64,000 nt of DNA, taken from the NCBI RefSeq assembly GCF_001695855.1, contig NZ_MBSS01000002.1, positions 1 through 64,000 on the forward strand, read 5' to 3'. A program made the translations under genes and the position numbers. This DNA is from Ensifer sp. LC163 (GTDB taxonomy: Bacteria > Pseudomonadota > Alphaproteobacteria > Rhizobiales > Rhizobiaceae). Positions within the stretch are counted from its first letter, which is position 1. Every line of letters begins with the position of its first letter. The notes beneath the pieces are model-generated. The model worked only from the letters and a program-made list of their open reading frames with translations. It did not search any database and had not been told where the DNA came from. Below, piece by piece: positions 18,374 through 27,166 of the stretch.

Positions 18374-18982
18374 GTGAAGCTAGGCGTTCTCTTTTGCAGC
18401 ATTATGATCTGCGCATTTTCGTGGCCGCACATGGCGCATGCGGAATGGCAGGCGGTCGAAAAGGTCAGCACCTATGCGATCTCCGGCCAGACGGGGGCTG
18501 AGCTCTATGCGTCGATCGGCGAGCGGGGACCAAAGGTCGGCGGATTGGTTCGCGCCATTGCTCACACCGATTTCAAACTGACCTGGACCAGGAAATATGA
18601 GCCGCAGGGCAATGCCTGCACGCTTGTTTCGGCCAAGCCGAAGCTCATCATCACCTATACACTGCCGAAGCCGTCGAGACCGCTGCAGGGAGCCATGGCG
18701 CAGAATTGGGAAGCCTTTATCTCAGGCGTTCGCAGGCACGAGCTGGTCCATGGCGACTTCATCAAGGATCTGGTCAAGGCGATAGAAAGCACGTCGGTCG
18801 GGCTCTTCGTTGACGCTGACCCCAACTGCCGCAAGATCAGGACCGAGCTGACAAGGCGTCTGGGCGAGCTGTCCGTTGCTCAACGCCAGAGGAGCCGGGA
18901 CTTCGATCGGGTCGAACTCAGCGACGGCGGCAATATCCACCAGCTGATCCTCAAACTCGTCAATGGTGCCGCAAGTCGTTGA
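18374..18982 (+). CDS. Secreted DUF922 putative zinc metallopeptidase
   Basis: A 202-residue protein with a signal peptide (residues 1-23, cleavage after AHA) and the DUF922 pattern: WQAVEKVSTYAISGQTGAEL near the N-terminus, TRKYEPQGNACTL in the middle, and RRHELVHGDF with a zinc-type HExxH (H122, E123, H126). Rhizobial members are predicted periplasmic or secreted; their substrate is not known. The start is GTG at 18374, preceded by AGGGGAT. It stands alone between the RND operon and a 289-nt gap in which I see no supportable gene. Confidence 0.75.
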   Translation: MKLGVLFCSIMICAFSWPHMAHAEWQAVEKVSTYAISGQTGAELYASIGERGPKVGGLVRAIAHTDFKLTWTRKYEPQGNACTLVSAKPKLIITYTLPKPSRPLQGAMAQNWEAFISGVRRHELVHGDFIKDLVKAIESTSVGLFVDADPNCRKIRTELTRRLGELSVAQRQRSRDFDRVELSDGGNIHQLILKLVNGAASR

Positions 18983-19271
18983 CGCAGCCGCATACGGATC
19001 TCCACCCGCACCTCGGAACGCAGGTCATCAGCACAGACCGCCTTGAAGGCCGATCGGCGCGCTGAAACAAGACGTCCACGTCGAGCTCTTGCCAAGCCTG
19101 GCGAAGGCGGGTGATTTCATCGCCACACATGTCTCCCCATGCCGGCCGCATTGCCGGACATAGGAGGGACGTGTTCGCCGGTCAGAGCCGCCGTCCGCAG
19201 ACGGTGATCAAAACACGCCTGTCGGTGCCTTCATTGTTCGTGAGGCCTGCCGGGTCGTTTGCGCAGCCGGC

Positions 19272-20039
19272 CTACTTCATGAACTCCCTGATCTTGTAGG
19301 CGACCTCGGTGCGGTTGGTCGCGTTCAGCTTTTTCATGATGTTTCTGATGTGAACCTTCACGGTGCTTTCACACAGATCCATCTCATAGGCGATGATCTT
19401 GTTTGCCTTTCCACGGCGCAAGGCTTCGGCCACTTCGATTTCCCGCGGCGTGAACAGGCTGTCGGAGCAACGGGCGCCATTGACGACGGAGTTGATTGCC
19501 TCTCTCATCGTCAGGATGCTGCTTGCCGGAACGAAGACGCCACCAGCGCGCGCAAGCGCAATCGCTTCGGCAGCGACATTGATGCCGACATTGCTTGGAA
19601 TGTAGCCACGGGCACCGCATTCCAATGCTTTGAGAATCTGGCCGAGTTCATCCGTTTCGGCGACCACGATCACCGGGCTGTACTTGAACTTCTCAACCAG
19701 CGTCTCGATCTTTTCGCAGACTGCGAGGTCGCCCACTTTGCTGCCGCCGACGATAAGAAGAATCGCGGAAGGGTCGGTCTGCAGCTTGCGGCTGCGCCAT
19801 TCGTCAAACGATCCGACGGTGACGATGGTCAGCCCGGGGTCGTAGCCCGTCAGGCTTTTCGACAGACACTCCCGGTCGAGAGCACGAGGGTCGATGAGCA
19901 GGATGTAGTCGAGGTCCTCCTCCTGATCGGTCATATCCGAACCGGCCAGGCTTTGCGGCGGACGCTGCTCCAGTACGCTTGGGAAGGATGTCGGCCGCGT
20001 CGTGGTGTTTCTTGCAATTGTTGCTGTACGAATATCCAT
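19272..20039 (-). CDS. LuxR-type regulator with degenerate receiver domain
   Basis: A 255-residue protein with a C-terminal LuxR/NarL helix-turn-helix (FTPREIEVAEALRRGKANKI, then YEMDLCESTVKVHIRNIMKK) and an N-terminal domain with receiver-like fold spacing (DYILLIDPRALDREC). The phospho-acceptor region reads AILLIVGGSKVGDL, with no Asp at the expected position, and the conserved Lys region reads GYIPSN. It is therefore probably not phosphorylated in the ordinary way. The start is supported by AAGGAG nine nt upstream. It follows a Crp/Fnr-type gene on the same strand across a 167-nt AT-rich gap, next to the exopolysaccharide genes, which it may control. Confidence 0.82.
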   Translation of the reverse strand: MDIRTATIARNTTTRPTSFPSVLEQRPPQSLAGSDMTDQEEDLDYILLIDPRALDRECLSKSLTGYDPGLTIVTVGSFDEWRSRKLQTDPSAILLIVGGSKVGDLAVCEKIETLVEKFKYSPVIVVAETDELGQILKALECGARGYIPSNVGINVAAEAIALARAGGVFVPASSILTMREAINSVVNGARCSDSLFTPREIEVAEALRRGKANKIIAYEMDLCESTVKVHIRNIMKKLNATNRTEVAYKIREFMK

Positions 20040-20093
20040 TGAATTTGCTCCTTCTTATTCTTATTTTCATGGGTGTAAATATTCTACATACAA

Positions 20094-20111
20094 GTATTGG
20101 TATTAGTATTC
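20094..20111. repeat. Three tandem GTATTN hexamers upstream of the LuxR gene
   Basis: GTATTG, GTATTA and GTATTC are directly adjacent in the AT-rich gap between the Crp/Fnr and LuxR genes, 55-72 nt upstream of the LuxR start. The local base composition is far more AT-rich than its surroundings, as expected for a regulated promoter. Function unknown. Confidence 0.4.
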
Positions 20112-20206
20112 CTTCGGGTTCCTCTCATATTTTGTTGTTATAGCTTGGCAATCAGACCACATATATTGGTGGTGCGCATTAACACAGGTTAAAGGACAGC
20201 CAGGAA

Positions 20207-20923
20207 TCAACCGGGATTCGTGCTGAGATAGCCCGGATCGAAGTCGACCAGTTCGGCCAGCCGTCTGCGGTCGAGAAATTCGACGATGCCATTCCTGAAG
20301 GATAACAATCCCTTCAACCTCATCTCCTTCAGAACGCGATTGATGTGCACGGTCGACAGTCCGACGGCGTCGCCGATGTCGGACTGCGTCAGCGGGCATT
20401 CGAAGCCGTCAAATCCCGGCCTGTCGGGTTTACCCGCCCGGACTGCGAGCTCGAGCAGAAGGTGCCCCGTACGCTCCAACGCGTCGCGACGTGCGATGTT
20501 TGCCAACCGCTCTGTCAGTCTGGCCTGGCGCTTCAGCATCTCGTGCACGAAGTTCTGCTGGATTCTGGGTGACAAATCGGGTCCCCTGGTGCCGGGAGGC
20601 ACCGCGAACTCGTAGGCGGTAACGTCGGAAAGTGCCTGGATCGTTTCCTGCGTCATGTCCGAAGACAAGGTCCAAACCATGTCGCCGCGCAGCATGAATT
20701 CGATGACAATGCGGGTACCGTTCGCCAGAATCTTGCGGCTGACGCTCCAGCCGGAGATGAAGAACAGAACGCATGATCTGCCTTCGGGCTCGAAAAGAAT
20801 CGAGCCCGCCGGGAACACCCGCTTTCGCGCGATGGAGAGTTCCGACTTCTGCTGGTCTGTGTCGAAACTCGACGGTTCGCGATACACGGGCGAGCCTATC
20901 GATGCACCAAGTTGCCCCACCAT
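20207..20923 (-). CDS. Crp/Fnr-family transcriptional regulator
   Basis: A 238-residue protein with an N-terminal cyclic-nucleotide-binding-like beta roll (KRVFPAGSILFEPEGRSCVL, MLRGDMVW) and a C-terminal winged helix (PLTQSDIGDAVGLSTVHINR, then VLKEMRLKGLL). The cAMP-contacting Arg-Ser of CRP and the N-terminal Cys cluster of FNR are not seen, so the effector is unknown. The helix-turn-helix matches the rhizobial Crp/Fnr group often linked to surface polysaccharide or stress control. It is followed on the same strand by the LuxR-type regulator. A repeated TGGTTAG element lies about 60-90 nt upstream of its start. Confidence 0.82.
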   Translation of the reverse strand: MVGQLGASIGSPVYREPSSFDTDQQKSELSIARKRVFPAGSILFEPEGRSCVLFFISGWSVSRKILANGTRIVIEFMLRGDMVWTLSSDMTQETIQALSDVTAYEFAVPPGTRGPDLSPRIQQNFVHEMLKRQARLTERLANIARRDALERTGHLLLELAVRAGKPDRPGFDGFECPLTQSDIGDAVGLSTVHINRVLKEMRLKGLLSFRNGIVEFLDRRRLAELVDFDPGYLSTNPG

Positions 20924-20982
20924 AAAGGCGCACTCTCTCTTCGATCTTTTCGATTGTACTTAAGTATATAGCAAACAACCGG

Positions 20983-21011
20983 TGGTTAGGAATATTACCC
21001 AAGATGGTTAG
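20983..21011. promoter_or_regulatory. Direct repeat TGGTTAG upstream of the Crp/Fnr gene
   Basis: TGGTTAG occurs at 20983-20989 and again at 21005-21011, exactly 22 nt (two helical turns) apart, in the gap between the Crp/Fnr gene and the pyruvyltransferase gene. Related GATTAG/GGTTAG elements occur upstream of the NRPS and export operons, hinting at a shared regulator. Confidence 0.35.
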
Positions 21012-21144
21012 TAATGGCGGGAAAACACATCGATATGAGCTTAATCCGGCTGGGTGGGGCCGGTGGTAAGAGGCTGAAGCGCTTGTGCTTTAGGCGTCGG
21101 CCGTGCCGAAGACCGCGCGCCGCAGTGGGCGTGACCCGTGATGG

Positions 21145-22428
21145 CTAGAGACCGTTTGACCAGGCGTAGTCGGCCATGCCTCTGTCGCTCGTCGCAACCG
21201 CTGGCTGGGTCTTCCGGCTCACGCCGCGGTTTTGATGTGCTACCAGGCAATCTCGCAGCTGGCTGATACCTTCGCGGGCCTGATGGAGGACCGAGCCGTG
21301 GACCGCGGGGTCGATGCCCTTGCGGGCCGCCTCCTCAAGCAGTGAGGCCACATGCTGTGCGGAGATATCGGCTTCTCCGGCAAAATATTCCGACCGGCCG
21401 ACGAACTGGAAGAAGCCGTCGACTTTTGGATCCCAGCCAAGACCGACCTGTGGCACGCCGAGCGAATAGGCGGCGATGCAGGCGTGCAGGCGATGCGCCA
21501 GTATGACCTGAGTCGATGCGAGGATGTGGATCAGTTCCTCGGGCGTTTTGGGGCGGGGGGCGAGACAGAGATTACCGCTGTCGATATGGGCAGCGAGACC
21601 CCCGCCGTTAAGAACGCGCCGCGCAAAGGCCTGGTCTTCCTGCGCTCCATTGGTGAAGAGGCAGACCCGATATCCGGCATCGAGCATCAGGTCGAGCAAT
21701 TGGTGATAGTCATCGGCGTGTCGGAACGGAATTCCTTGCGAACCGTGGCTGGAATGACGCCGCAGGATGAGCGGATCGGTGACGCAGATACCAATTGCCC
21801 GGTCATCGACTTTCAGCGGCTCGAGTGCGTGGCTTGCGACGATCTCGCGAACGAGCAACCCGGGGTCGGGCAGTATCCGGGCGTGCGGCCCGGCTGGAAA
21901 ATGGCCGAGCCAGTTGCGGCCGGCAATGGTATCGCGAACCGAGACGTGGACGAGTTGGCTTTCCTCGAGCACGCCGAAGAGTTGCCTTGCCTGCGACGAC
22001 CAGTCCCGGCTGGTGCCGACGGCATAGACAGCCAAAGGTTTGCCGCTGCGTTTGACGCAATCGAGCGCCGCGCCGACCTTGAGCGGGAAGTTCAGATCAT
22101 CGTCCTGAAACAGGTTTCCCCCGCCAATGACAACAGCATCGGCATCGTCGATCTCCTTCTGCCATTCCACTTGTAATCGGCGGAGTGTCGGACCAAGTGC
22201 CTGCCTTACGACCAGCCGACGCGCGAATGACGGCAGTGCTTGCAGCACCTTCAACAACCGCCGGCGCCGCCCGCCACCGCCGGTACCGAAAGCCGTCCTG
22301 CCGGCCAGATCGATCGTCTTGACCTCCAGTCCCCTGGCGCCGCGCGCCAGCGCCGTCTCCAGGCACTGGGCAAGGATGCCGTCGCCGAGGTTTTCGCTGT
22401 ATTTGACGTTGAAGATGACGATCTTCAT
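21145..22428 (-). CDS. Polysaccharide pyruvyl transferase family protein
   Basis: A 427-residue protein with the PS_pyruv_trans pattern: KYSENLGDGILAQCLETAL at the N-terminus, DADAVVIGGGNLFQDDD, and a C-terminal AHRLHACIAAYSLGVPQVGL. Family members transfer pyruvate from phosphoenolpyruvate to sugar hydroxyls as ketals, or in some cases act as glycosyl- or glycan-modifying enzymes. Its start overlaps the stop of the polymerase gene by one nucleotide (TGATG at 22426-22430), so the two are coupled. It would add a negatively charged pyruvyl group to the repeat unit of the exopolysaccharide made here. Confidence 0.85.
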   Translation of the reverse strand: MKIVIFNVKYSENLGDGILAQCLETALARGARGLEVKTIDLAGRTAFGTGGGGRRRRLLKVLQALPSFARRLVVRQALGPTLRRLQVEWQKEIDDADAVVIGGGNLFQDDDLNFPLKVGAALDCVKRSGKPLAVYAVGTSRDWSSQARQLFGVLEESQLVHVSVRDTIAGRNWLGHFPAGPHARILPDPGLLVREIVASHALEPLKVDDRAIGICVTDPLILRRHSSHGSQGIPFRHADDYHQLLDLMLDAGYRVCLFTNGAQEDQAFARRVLNGGGLAAHIDSGNLCLAPRPKTPEELIHILASTQVILAHRLHACIAAYSLGVPQVGLGWDPKVDGFFQFVGRSEYFAGEADISAQHVASLLEEAARKGIDPAVHGSVLHQAREGISQLRDCLVAHQNRGVSRKTQPAVATSDRGMADYAWSNGL

Positions 22429-23873
22429 CAGGAGCCTCCCATGCGGCGCGGACTGGTCGCATCAACCAACCGCGGTCTTGCCGTTCTTGCCTCGGCGATT
22501 TGCCGGCATGTCAGCGCCGACACGCTACCGGCGAGGATGTAGAACATAAGGCCCAGGTCATAGACGGTGCCCGATACGAGAGCCGTGCTGAGTGCGGCGA
22601 TAACGCCGGCTTTCGCCGCCCTCAGCGCGGCAACGCTCTCTGCTCGCCGCTGGGCGCCTGGCGCCACGCGAGCGCACAGGATGGTCGTGACAAAGACGCA
22701 GAAAATGACGAGCCCCAGGACGCCGACATTCGAAAGGAGAACCATCAGATAGCTCGAGGCGCGTGCACTCCCCAGGCCCGCCCCCATGCCGAAGGTGTTG
22801 ACGAAGGCCTCGTAGGCGGCAGCGTTCCACATCGCCCGCTCGCGGCCGGACTGGCTGTCGACCTTTGACAGGAGCATCTCATCGAGAAAGTCGTAAACAG
22901 TCGACACGGTTTCCGGAAACACGTTGACGACGGTGAGTATGACGAGCGGCACGACCAGGAAGAGAGCGGCCAGAAAGACTGGACGTGCCGGCTTTTTTCG
23001 CTCGAAGACCGTCACCAGCGCGCGTATCCAGAGAAATGGGAAGACCACCGCAAGCCCGAGCAGTGCGGTCGCCGAGGTGGAGAACACCAGCCCTGCGAGC
23101 GAGGCGGTCGCGAGGAAGGCTGTCGCCGGCGAACGCACCCGGTCGAGCCACAGGCTGGCGGTCGCGCCAAACAGGACCAGGGTGTAATCGGCAAAGGCTG
23201 ATGCTTCGGGGAACGATCCGGAAATCCGCTTCAGACCACCTTTTTCCGCCGCGGTCAGAAGGGCGTAGTTGGCCGTCCGCACCACGCTCAGCAGATATTC
23301 GGTGCCGGAGAAATAGGTGACAATGTCGGCCGCCGCGAAGGCGAGGTTGACCGCTGCAGCAATGAGGATGGCGTTGACGAGGTGTGACGGTGCAGCCGTC
23401 CGGCGCAGATAGGCATGACAGAATCCGAAACAGGCAAGGCCGCCGAGCGCATAGACGGCCTGCGTTATGTTGTTGGACGAAAATCGCAGCGGCGACAGCG
23501 ATATGAAACTTCTCGCGCCGACTGATCGCTCGACTGTCATCACGTCGACGGCGCCCTGGAAGAGGCGAGGCGACAGGACCGCCGTCAGCACGCCGAAAAA
23601 AGTGAGCACCATCAGCCAGAAGCCGGCACCGGCGGGCGCGAAGGCAGCAAGCACGGGCCCCTCGCCATAGGCCATCAGGATGCGAAGGCCGAAGAACAAC
23701 AGGAGAACATTGGGAACGAGGATGGATGCACCACCGAGCGCGGGAAGGTTGATGGCGGCCGCAGAGCCGAGAGCCGTTGAAACGACCATGAACGTCAATG
23801 CCCAGTGGATCGGCGCCATCAGGACGCCCACTCCAACGAGTACGGTAGCGAAGCCGATCAGTTCGAAGCTCAT
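22428..23873 (-). CDS. Exopolysaccharide polymerase / O-antigen ligase-like membrane protein (Wzy)
   Basis: A 481-residue protein with about 11-12 membrane segments, a large loop at about residues 130-210, and an O-antigen-ligase/polymerase-like motif (SGSFPEASAFADYTLVLFGA). The region SGRERAMWNAAAYEAFVNTF followed by GMGAGLG is typical of Wzy proteins in rhizobial EPS loci. It would polymerise lipid-linked repeat units in the periplasm. It is coupled to the pyruvyltransferase gene and divergent from a secreted GH16 glycanase across a 139-nt gap. Sequence alone cannot separate polymerase from ligase; the presence of Wzx, Wzc and Wza homologues favours polymerase. Confidence 0.78.
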   Translation of the reverse strand: MSFELIGFATVLVGVGVLMAPIHWALTFMVVSTALGSAAAINLPALGGASILVPNVLLLFFGLRILMAYGEGPVLAAFAPAGAGFWLMVLTFFGVLTAVLSPRLFQGAVDVMTVERSVGARSFISLSPLRFSSNNITQAVYALGGLACFGFCHAYLRRTAAPSHLVNAILIAAAVNLAFAAADIVTYFSGTEYLLSVVRTANYALLTAAEKGGLKRISGSFPEASAFADYTLVLFGATASLWLDRVRSPATAFLATASLAGLVFSTSATALLGLAVVFPFLWIRALVTVFERKKPARPVFLAALFLVVPLVILTVVNVFPETVSTVYDFLDEMLLSKVDSQSGRERAMWNAAAYEAFVNTFGMGAGLGSARASSYLMVLLSNVGVLGLVIFCVFVTTILCARVAPGAQRRAESVAALRAAKAGVIAALSTALVSGTVYDLGLMFYILAGSVSALTCRQIAEARTARPRLVDATSPRRMGGS

Positions 23874-24012
23874 GCCACTAGTTCCAGTTACCGGAACAAT
23901 CCTATCAAAGGCGGCATGTCGCGTATTTACGCCTGCGGCTAAGCCTTTCGCATAAAGCGGCGGCCTGAATCGGTAATGGACCCTTGATGGGGGGCCGCGT
24001 TAGTTTTGCATC

Positions 24013-24870
24013 ATGACCCCATCTGTTCGCGAAGCTTGCCCTTGCCCGGCCCGCCGCCTGCCAGTTCGGTTTTTCATCCGGCCTGTCGTCGGCTGCCTGT
24101 GCTTGATGATGCATATGTCGGTGACCTATGCCGACGGATACACGGCCGGCGATACGGGCGATGAGCTTCCGATCGACGACATGCCGCTGACCTTCGACGA
24201 GAATTTCGACGATCTGAGCGTATCTGCCTGGGGGCCCGGCACCCGGTGGATCGCACATACGCCCTGGTCGGGGGATTTCGGTGGAGCTCGCTTTGCCAAT
24301 CCCGGTCAACGCACTCCGTTCAAGACTGAGAATGGCATACTGAGGATCGAAGCCAAGCGTGACCCGGAAGGCGACTGGCAGTCCGGCCTGCTGGCCTCGG
24401 TGGACGCCAAGGGCAATGGCTTTGCCCAGCAATACGGCTATTTCGAAATGCGCGCGCGTTTGCCGGTCGGCCCGGGCGTGTGGCCCGCCTTCTGGCTGAT
24501 CGGCAAGGACCGCTCGAAGTCGACGGCCGAGATCGACGTGATGGAATTCTACGGCGACAAGCCGGAAGGCTATTCCTCGGTCATCCATGTCTGGCATCGC
24601 GGTGACAAGGACGATTCCCAATTCAGCCGGATCGAGGTATTTCGCGATGCCGACCCCGGAGAATTTCATAGCTATGGGGTGAAGATCGATTCCCAGTTCA
24701 TCCGGATGTATTTCGATCGGAAACTCGTGTGGAAGGCCGAAACGCGGCCTGAACACCGGCAGCCGATGTACGTGCTGCTCAACCTCGCGCTCGTCGAAAA
24801 AACCGCCGACCAGGCGCCGGATCCATCTCACATGTTCATCGACTATGTCAGGGCCTACGACCTTCAATAG
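24013..24870 (+). CDS. Secreted GH16 beta-glycanase (ExoK/ExsH-like)
   Basis: A 285-residue protein with a signal-like segment at residues 18-41 and a single GH16 domain. The catalytic motif EIDVMEFYG gives nucleophile E173, D175 and acid/base E178, and it is preceded by VGPGVWPAFWLIG. In S. meliloti, GH16 enzymes ExoK and ExsH cut nascent succinoglycan and set chain length, so a similar role on this locus's polymer is likely. It stands alone, divergent from the polymerase gene and upstream of the NRPS operon. A 346-nt gap follows, so read-through into the NRPS genes is possible but unproven. Confidence 0.87.
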   Translation: MTPSVREACPCPARRLPVRFFIRPVVGCLCLMMHMSVTYADGYTAGDTGDELPIDDMPLTFDENFDDLSVSAWGPGTRWIAHTPWSGDFGGARFANPGQRTPFKTENGILRIEAKRDPEGDWQSGLLASVDAKGNGFAQQYGYFEMRARLPVGPGVWPAFWLIGKDRSKSTAEIDVMEFYGDKPEGYSSVIHVWHRGDKDDSQFSRIEVFRDADPGEFHSYGVKIDSQFIRMYFDRKLVWKAETRPEHRQPMYVLLNLALVEKTADQAPDPSHMFIDYVRAYDLQ

Positions 24871-25216
24871 GCGGCGCCGGCCAAGTCGTTTCGCCTTCCT
24901 CGCTCCACTCGGGCGCGTTCTGCCTGCGATCGGGAAAAATCCAGAAAAACAAATCGATGACGAGCGGGTTTGACCGCCAGGCCTGCGTGTCGTTCGTGCA
25001 TCTCCGTGGCTTGCATCCCCCTAAGGACTAAGCGGGCCTAACCCTTTTGATGGCCGGGTGGCGATGCGGCTATCCCAATGATCATCTGTTCATTTTCCGC
25101 CACCATGGAATTCTGGCTGACGACGGCATTGCAGCAAATTTCGCCGGCCGTCCGCTGCAAGGAGACGTCTTCGTCTTCCGCGGGGGTAGCGAAGCGAGAG
25201 GGACAGGAGGCGAAAG
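24871..25216 (+). promoter_or_regulatory. Upstream region of the NRPS-PKS operon
   Basis: This 346-nt gap holds no recognised gene. At 25021-25041 three CTAA tetramers are spaced 7 and 10 nt apart (CTAAGGACTAAGCGGGCCTAA), followed by CCCTTTT; the reverse strand gives GGTTAG and CTTAG elements resembling those before the Crp/Fnr gene and the export operon. A 48-codon frame (25078-25224) overlaps the NRPS start but has no family resemblance. A strong ribosome site, GGACAGGAGG, precedes the NRPS ATG. Confidence 0.4.
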
Positions 25217-27166
25217 ATGGCTGAGTTCCGATTTCCCGAGCCCGACGGTTCGGCGGCGATGTCCGGCGGTGCGGCGGGCCGCTCGCGGGAAACGCTGCAC
25301 TATGACCCTGACCGCTCCGTTCATGCCGTTGTTCACCAGCAGGCCCAGGCTGCCCCGCTTGCAACGGCGATCGTTTTCGACGACCACTCGATCACCTATG
25401 GCGAACTTGATCTGTTGTCCGATCTGCTCGCCGCCTATCTGATGGGGCAGGGCGTAAAGAAGGGCGATATTGTCTGCCTCTTCGTTCCGCGCTCCCTTGA
25501 AACGATCGTCGCCATGCTGGCCACCCTCAAGGCCGGCGCTGCCTATCTTCCCCTCGACACGACCTTTCCCGTCGATCATCTCGACTATGTCATCGGCGAC
25601 TGTGAGCCCAAGGTGATCTTTGTCGATACCTGTACGCTCGCCACCATGCGTCTGGTGCCGAGCGTCAAGGGGATGATCGCCGATCTGGATGCCGTTGTCG
25701 CCGATCTCGCGCAGCAAGCCGAGAAAAAGCCGTTCGATCCAGTGCCTGTCGGCGGCGGCGATATGGCCTACGTTATGTACACTTCGGGTTCGACCGGCCG
25801 GCCAAAGGGCGTTTCCATTCCGCATCGTGGCATTACCCGCCTCGGCCTCGATCAAAATTACGTGCAGATCGGCAGTGCCGACGTGATGCTGCACGCCGCT
25901 ACAATCGCTTTCGATGCCTCCACGTTCGAGATTTGGGCCACATTGACAAACGGTGGGACCATCGCCGGGTTGCCAGACGGAAATTTCTCGATTGGCCGGC
26001 TTAGGGACGTCATTCGCGACAACGGCGTCACCGTTTCCTTGCTCACCACCGGCCTGTTCAACCTGCTCGCTGATTTCTCCTGCGGCGAGCTGCCGGCGTT
26101 GCGGCACATGTTGTTCGGCGGCGAAGTCGCCTCGGCCGAACACGTCAAACGCTTTCAGAAGGCACACCCGGGTTGCCGCCTGACCAACGGTTACGGACCG
26201 ACGGAAATCACCGTCATCGCCACTGCTTTCGACATTCCCGCGGGTTTCGACGGCAAGGACGTGCCGATTGGCGGGGCTGTCAGCCACACCGGAATATTGA
26301 TCGTCGATGAGGACCATCGCCCGGTCGGGTGCGGCATAGAGGGTGAGCTCGTCCTCACCGGCGAGGGCGTTGCCATCGGCTATTTCCGGCGTCCCGAGCT
26401 GACGGCTGAACGGTTCGTCACCATCCGCACCGAACAGGGCGATGTGCGCGGTTACCTGACGGGCGACCTCTCCGTACTCGGCGACGACGGCATCCTGCTT
26501 TTCCGAGGGCGGCGGGACCGGCAGATCAAGCTGAACGGAAAACGCATTGAGCTTGACGAGATCGAAGCCGCCTTGCGGCGTGACCCGCGGCTCGCCGACG
26601 GTGTCGTCATCTGCCAGCATCTGGATCAGTCGCACAAGCGCATCGTCGGTTACCTGTGCCCGCGTGAGGGCACCCGTGCAGATGACGCCGAGCTGATCCG
26701 CGGCGTGATGGAGAGACTGCGCAACAGTCTGCCCGCCTACATGATCCCGAGCAGCGTCATCGTGCTCGACCAACTGCCGCTGCATCAGTCGGGCAAGGTC
26801 GACCGTGCCAGCCTGCCGCTACCGGTGGACGCTTTGCCGGCCGAAAACGCGCCGGTCGCCAGTCGGACCGAGGCACTCTTGCAAGACCTCTGGCGCAACG
26901 TGCTCAGCCTGCAGGCCGTGGAGCTCGATCGCAATTTCTTCGATTTGGGGGGTACGTCGCTGCAACTGATGCGGGTGCATGCGGGGCTGGAGGCAAATCT
27001 CGCCCGTCCGATCGACGTGGTTGCCCTGTTCAAGCACCCGACCATTCGCGAGTTGGCTGGCTTCCTCGACGGAAAATCGTCGGCCAGTGCCCGGGCGATG
27101 ACAGCGGCCGAACGTGCCGCGTTGCAAAAGAAGAACATGTCCCACTTCCGCAGGAGCGCTTCATGA
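25217..27166 (+). CDS. NRPS loading module: adenylation-PCP
   Basis: A 649-residue protein with one adenylation domain (about residues 30-545) and a carrier domain (550-620). Core motifs are intact: A3 YTSGSTGRPKG (188-198), FDASTFE (D233), NGYGPTE and A10 SGKVDR (K527). The carrier Ser is S581 in FDLGGTSLQ. By hand alignment to GrsA the specificity residues read D-A-F-L-L-G-G-V-I-K, suggesting a hydrophobic amino acid, with low certainty. There is no condensation domain, so it is a starter module handing its amino acid to the KS of the next protein. It overlaps that gene by 4 nt (ATGA). The neighbouring phosphopantetheinyl transferase probably activates S581. Confidence 0.9.
   Translation: MAEFRFPEPDGSAAMSGGAAGRSRETLHYDPDRSVHAVVHQQAQAAPLATAIVFDDHSITYGELDLLSDLLAAYLMGQGVKKGDIVCLFVPRSLETIVAMLATLKAGAAYLPLDTTFPVDHLDYVIGDCEPKVIFVDTCTLATMRLVPSVKGMIADLDAVVADLAQQAEKKPFDPVPVGGGDMAYVMYTSGSTGRPKGVSIPHRGITRLGLDQNYVQIGSADVMLHAATIAFDASTFEIWATLTNGGTIAGLPDGNFSIGRLRDVIRDNGVTVSLLTTGLFNLLADFSCGELPALRHMLFGGEVASAEHVKRFQKAHPGCRLTNGYGPTEITVIATAFDIPAGFDGKDVPIGGAVSHTGILIVDEDHRPVGCGIEGELVLTGEGVAIGYFRRPELTAERFVTIRTEQGDVRGYLTGDLSVLGDDGILLFRGRRDRQIKLNGKRIELDEIEAALRRDPRLADGVVICQHLDQSHKRIVGYLCPREGTRADDAELIRGVMERLRNSLPAYMIPSSVIVLDQLPLHQSGKVDRASLPLPVDALPAENAPVASRTEALLQDLWRNVLSLQAVELDRNFFDLGGTSLQLMRVHAGLEANLARPIDVVALFKHPTIRELAGFLDGKSSASARAMTAAERAALQKKNMSHFRRSAS

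Noticed and set aside
18960-19151. Short ORFs in the gap between the DUF922 and LuxR genes
   Set aside because: Two overlapping frames look mildly protein-like (one with CGDEITRLRQAWQELDVDVL) but have no ribosome site and no family; the gap is treated as non-coding or decayed.
25078-25224. 48-codon ORF overlapping the NRPS start
   Set aside because: Possible leader peptide, but it has no ribosome site or family resemblance, so it is not annotated as a gene.
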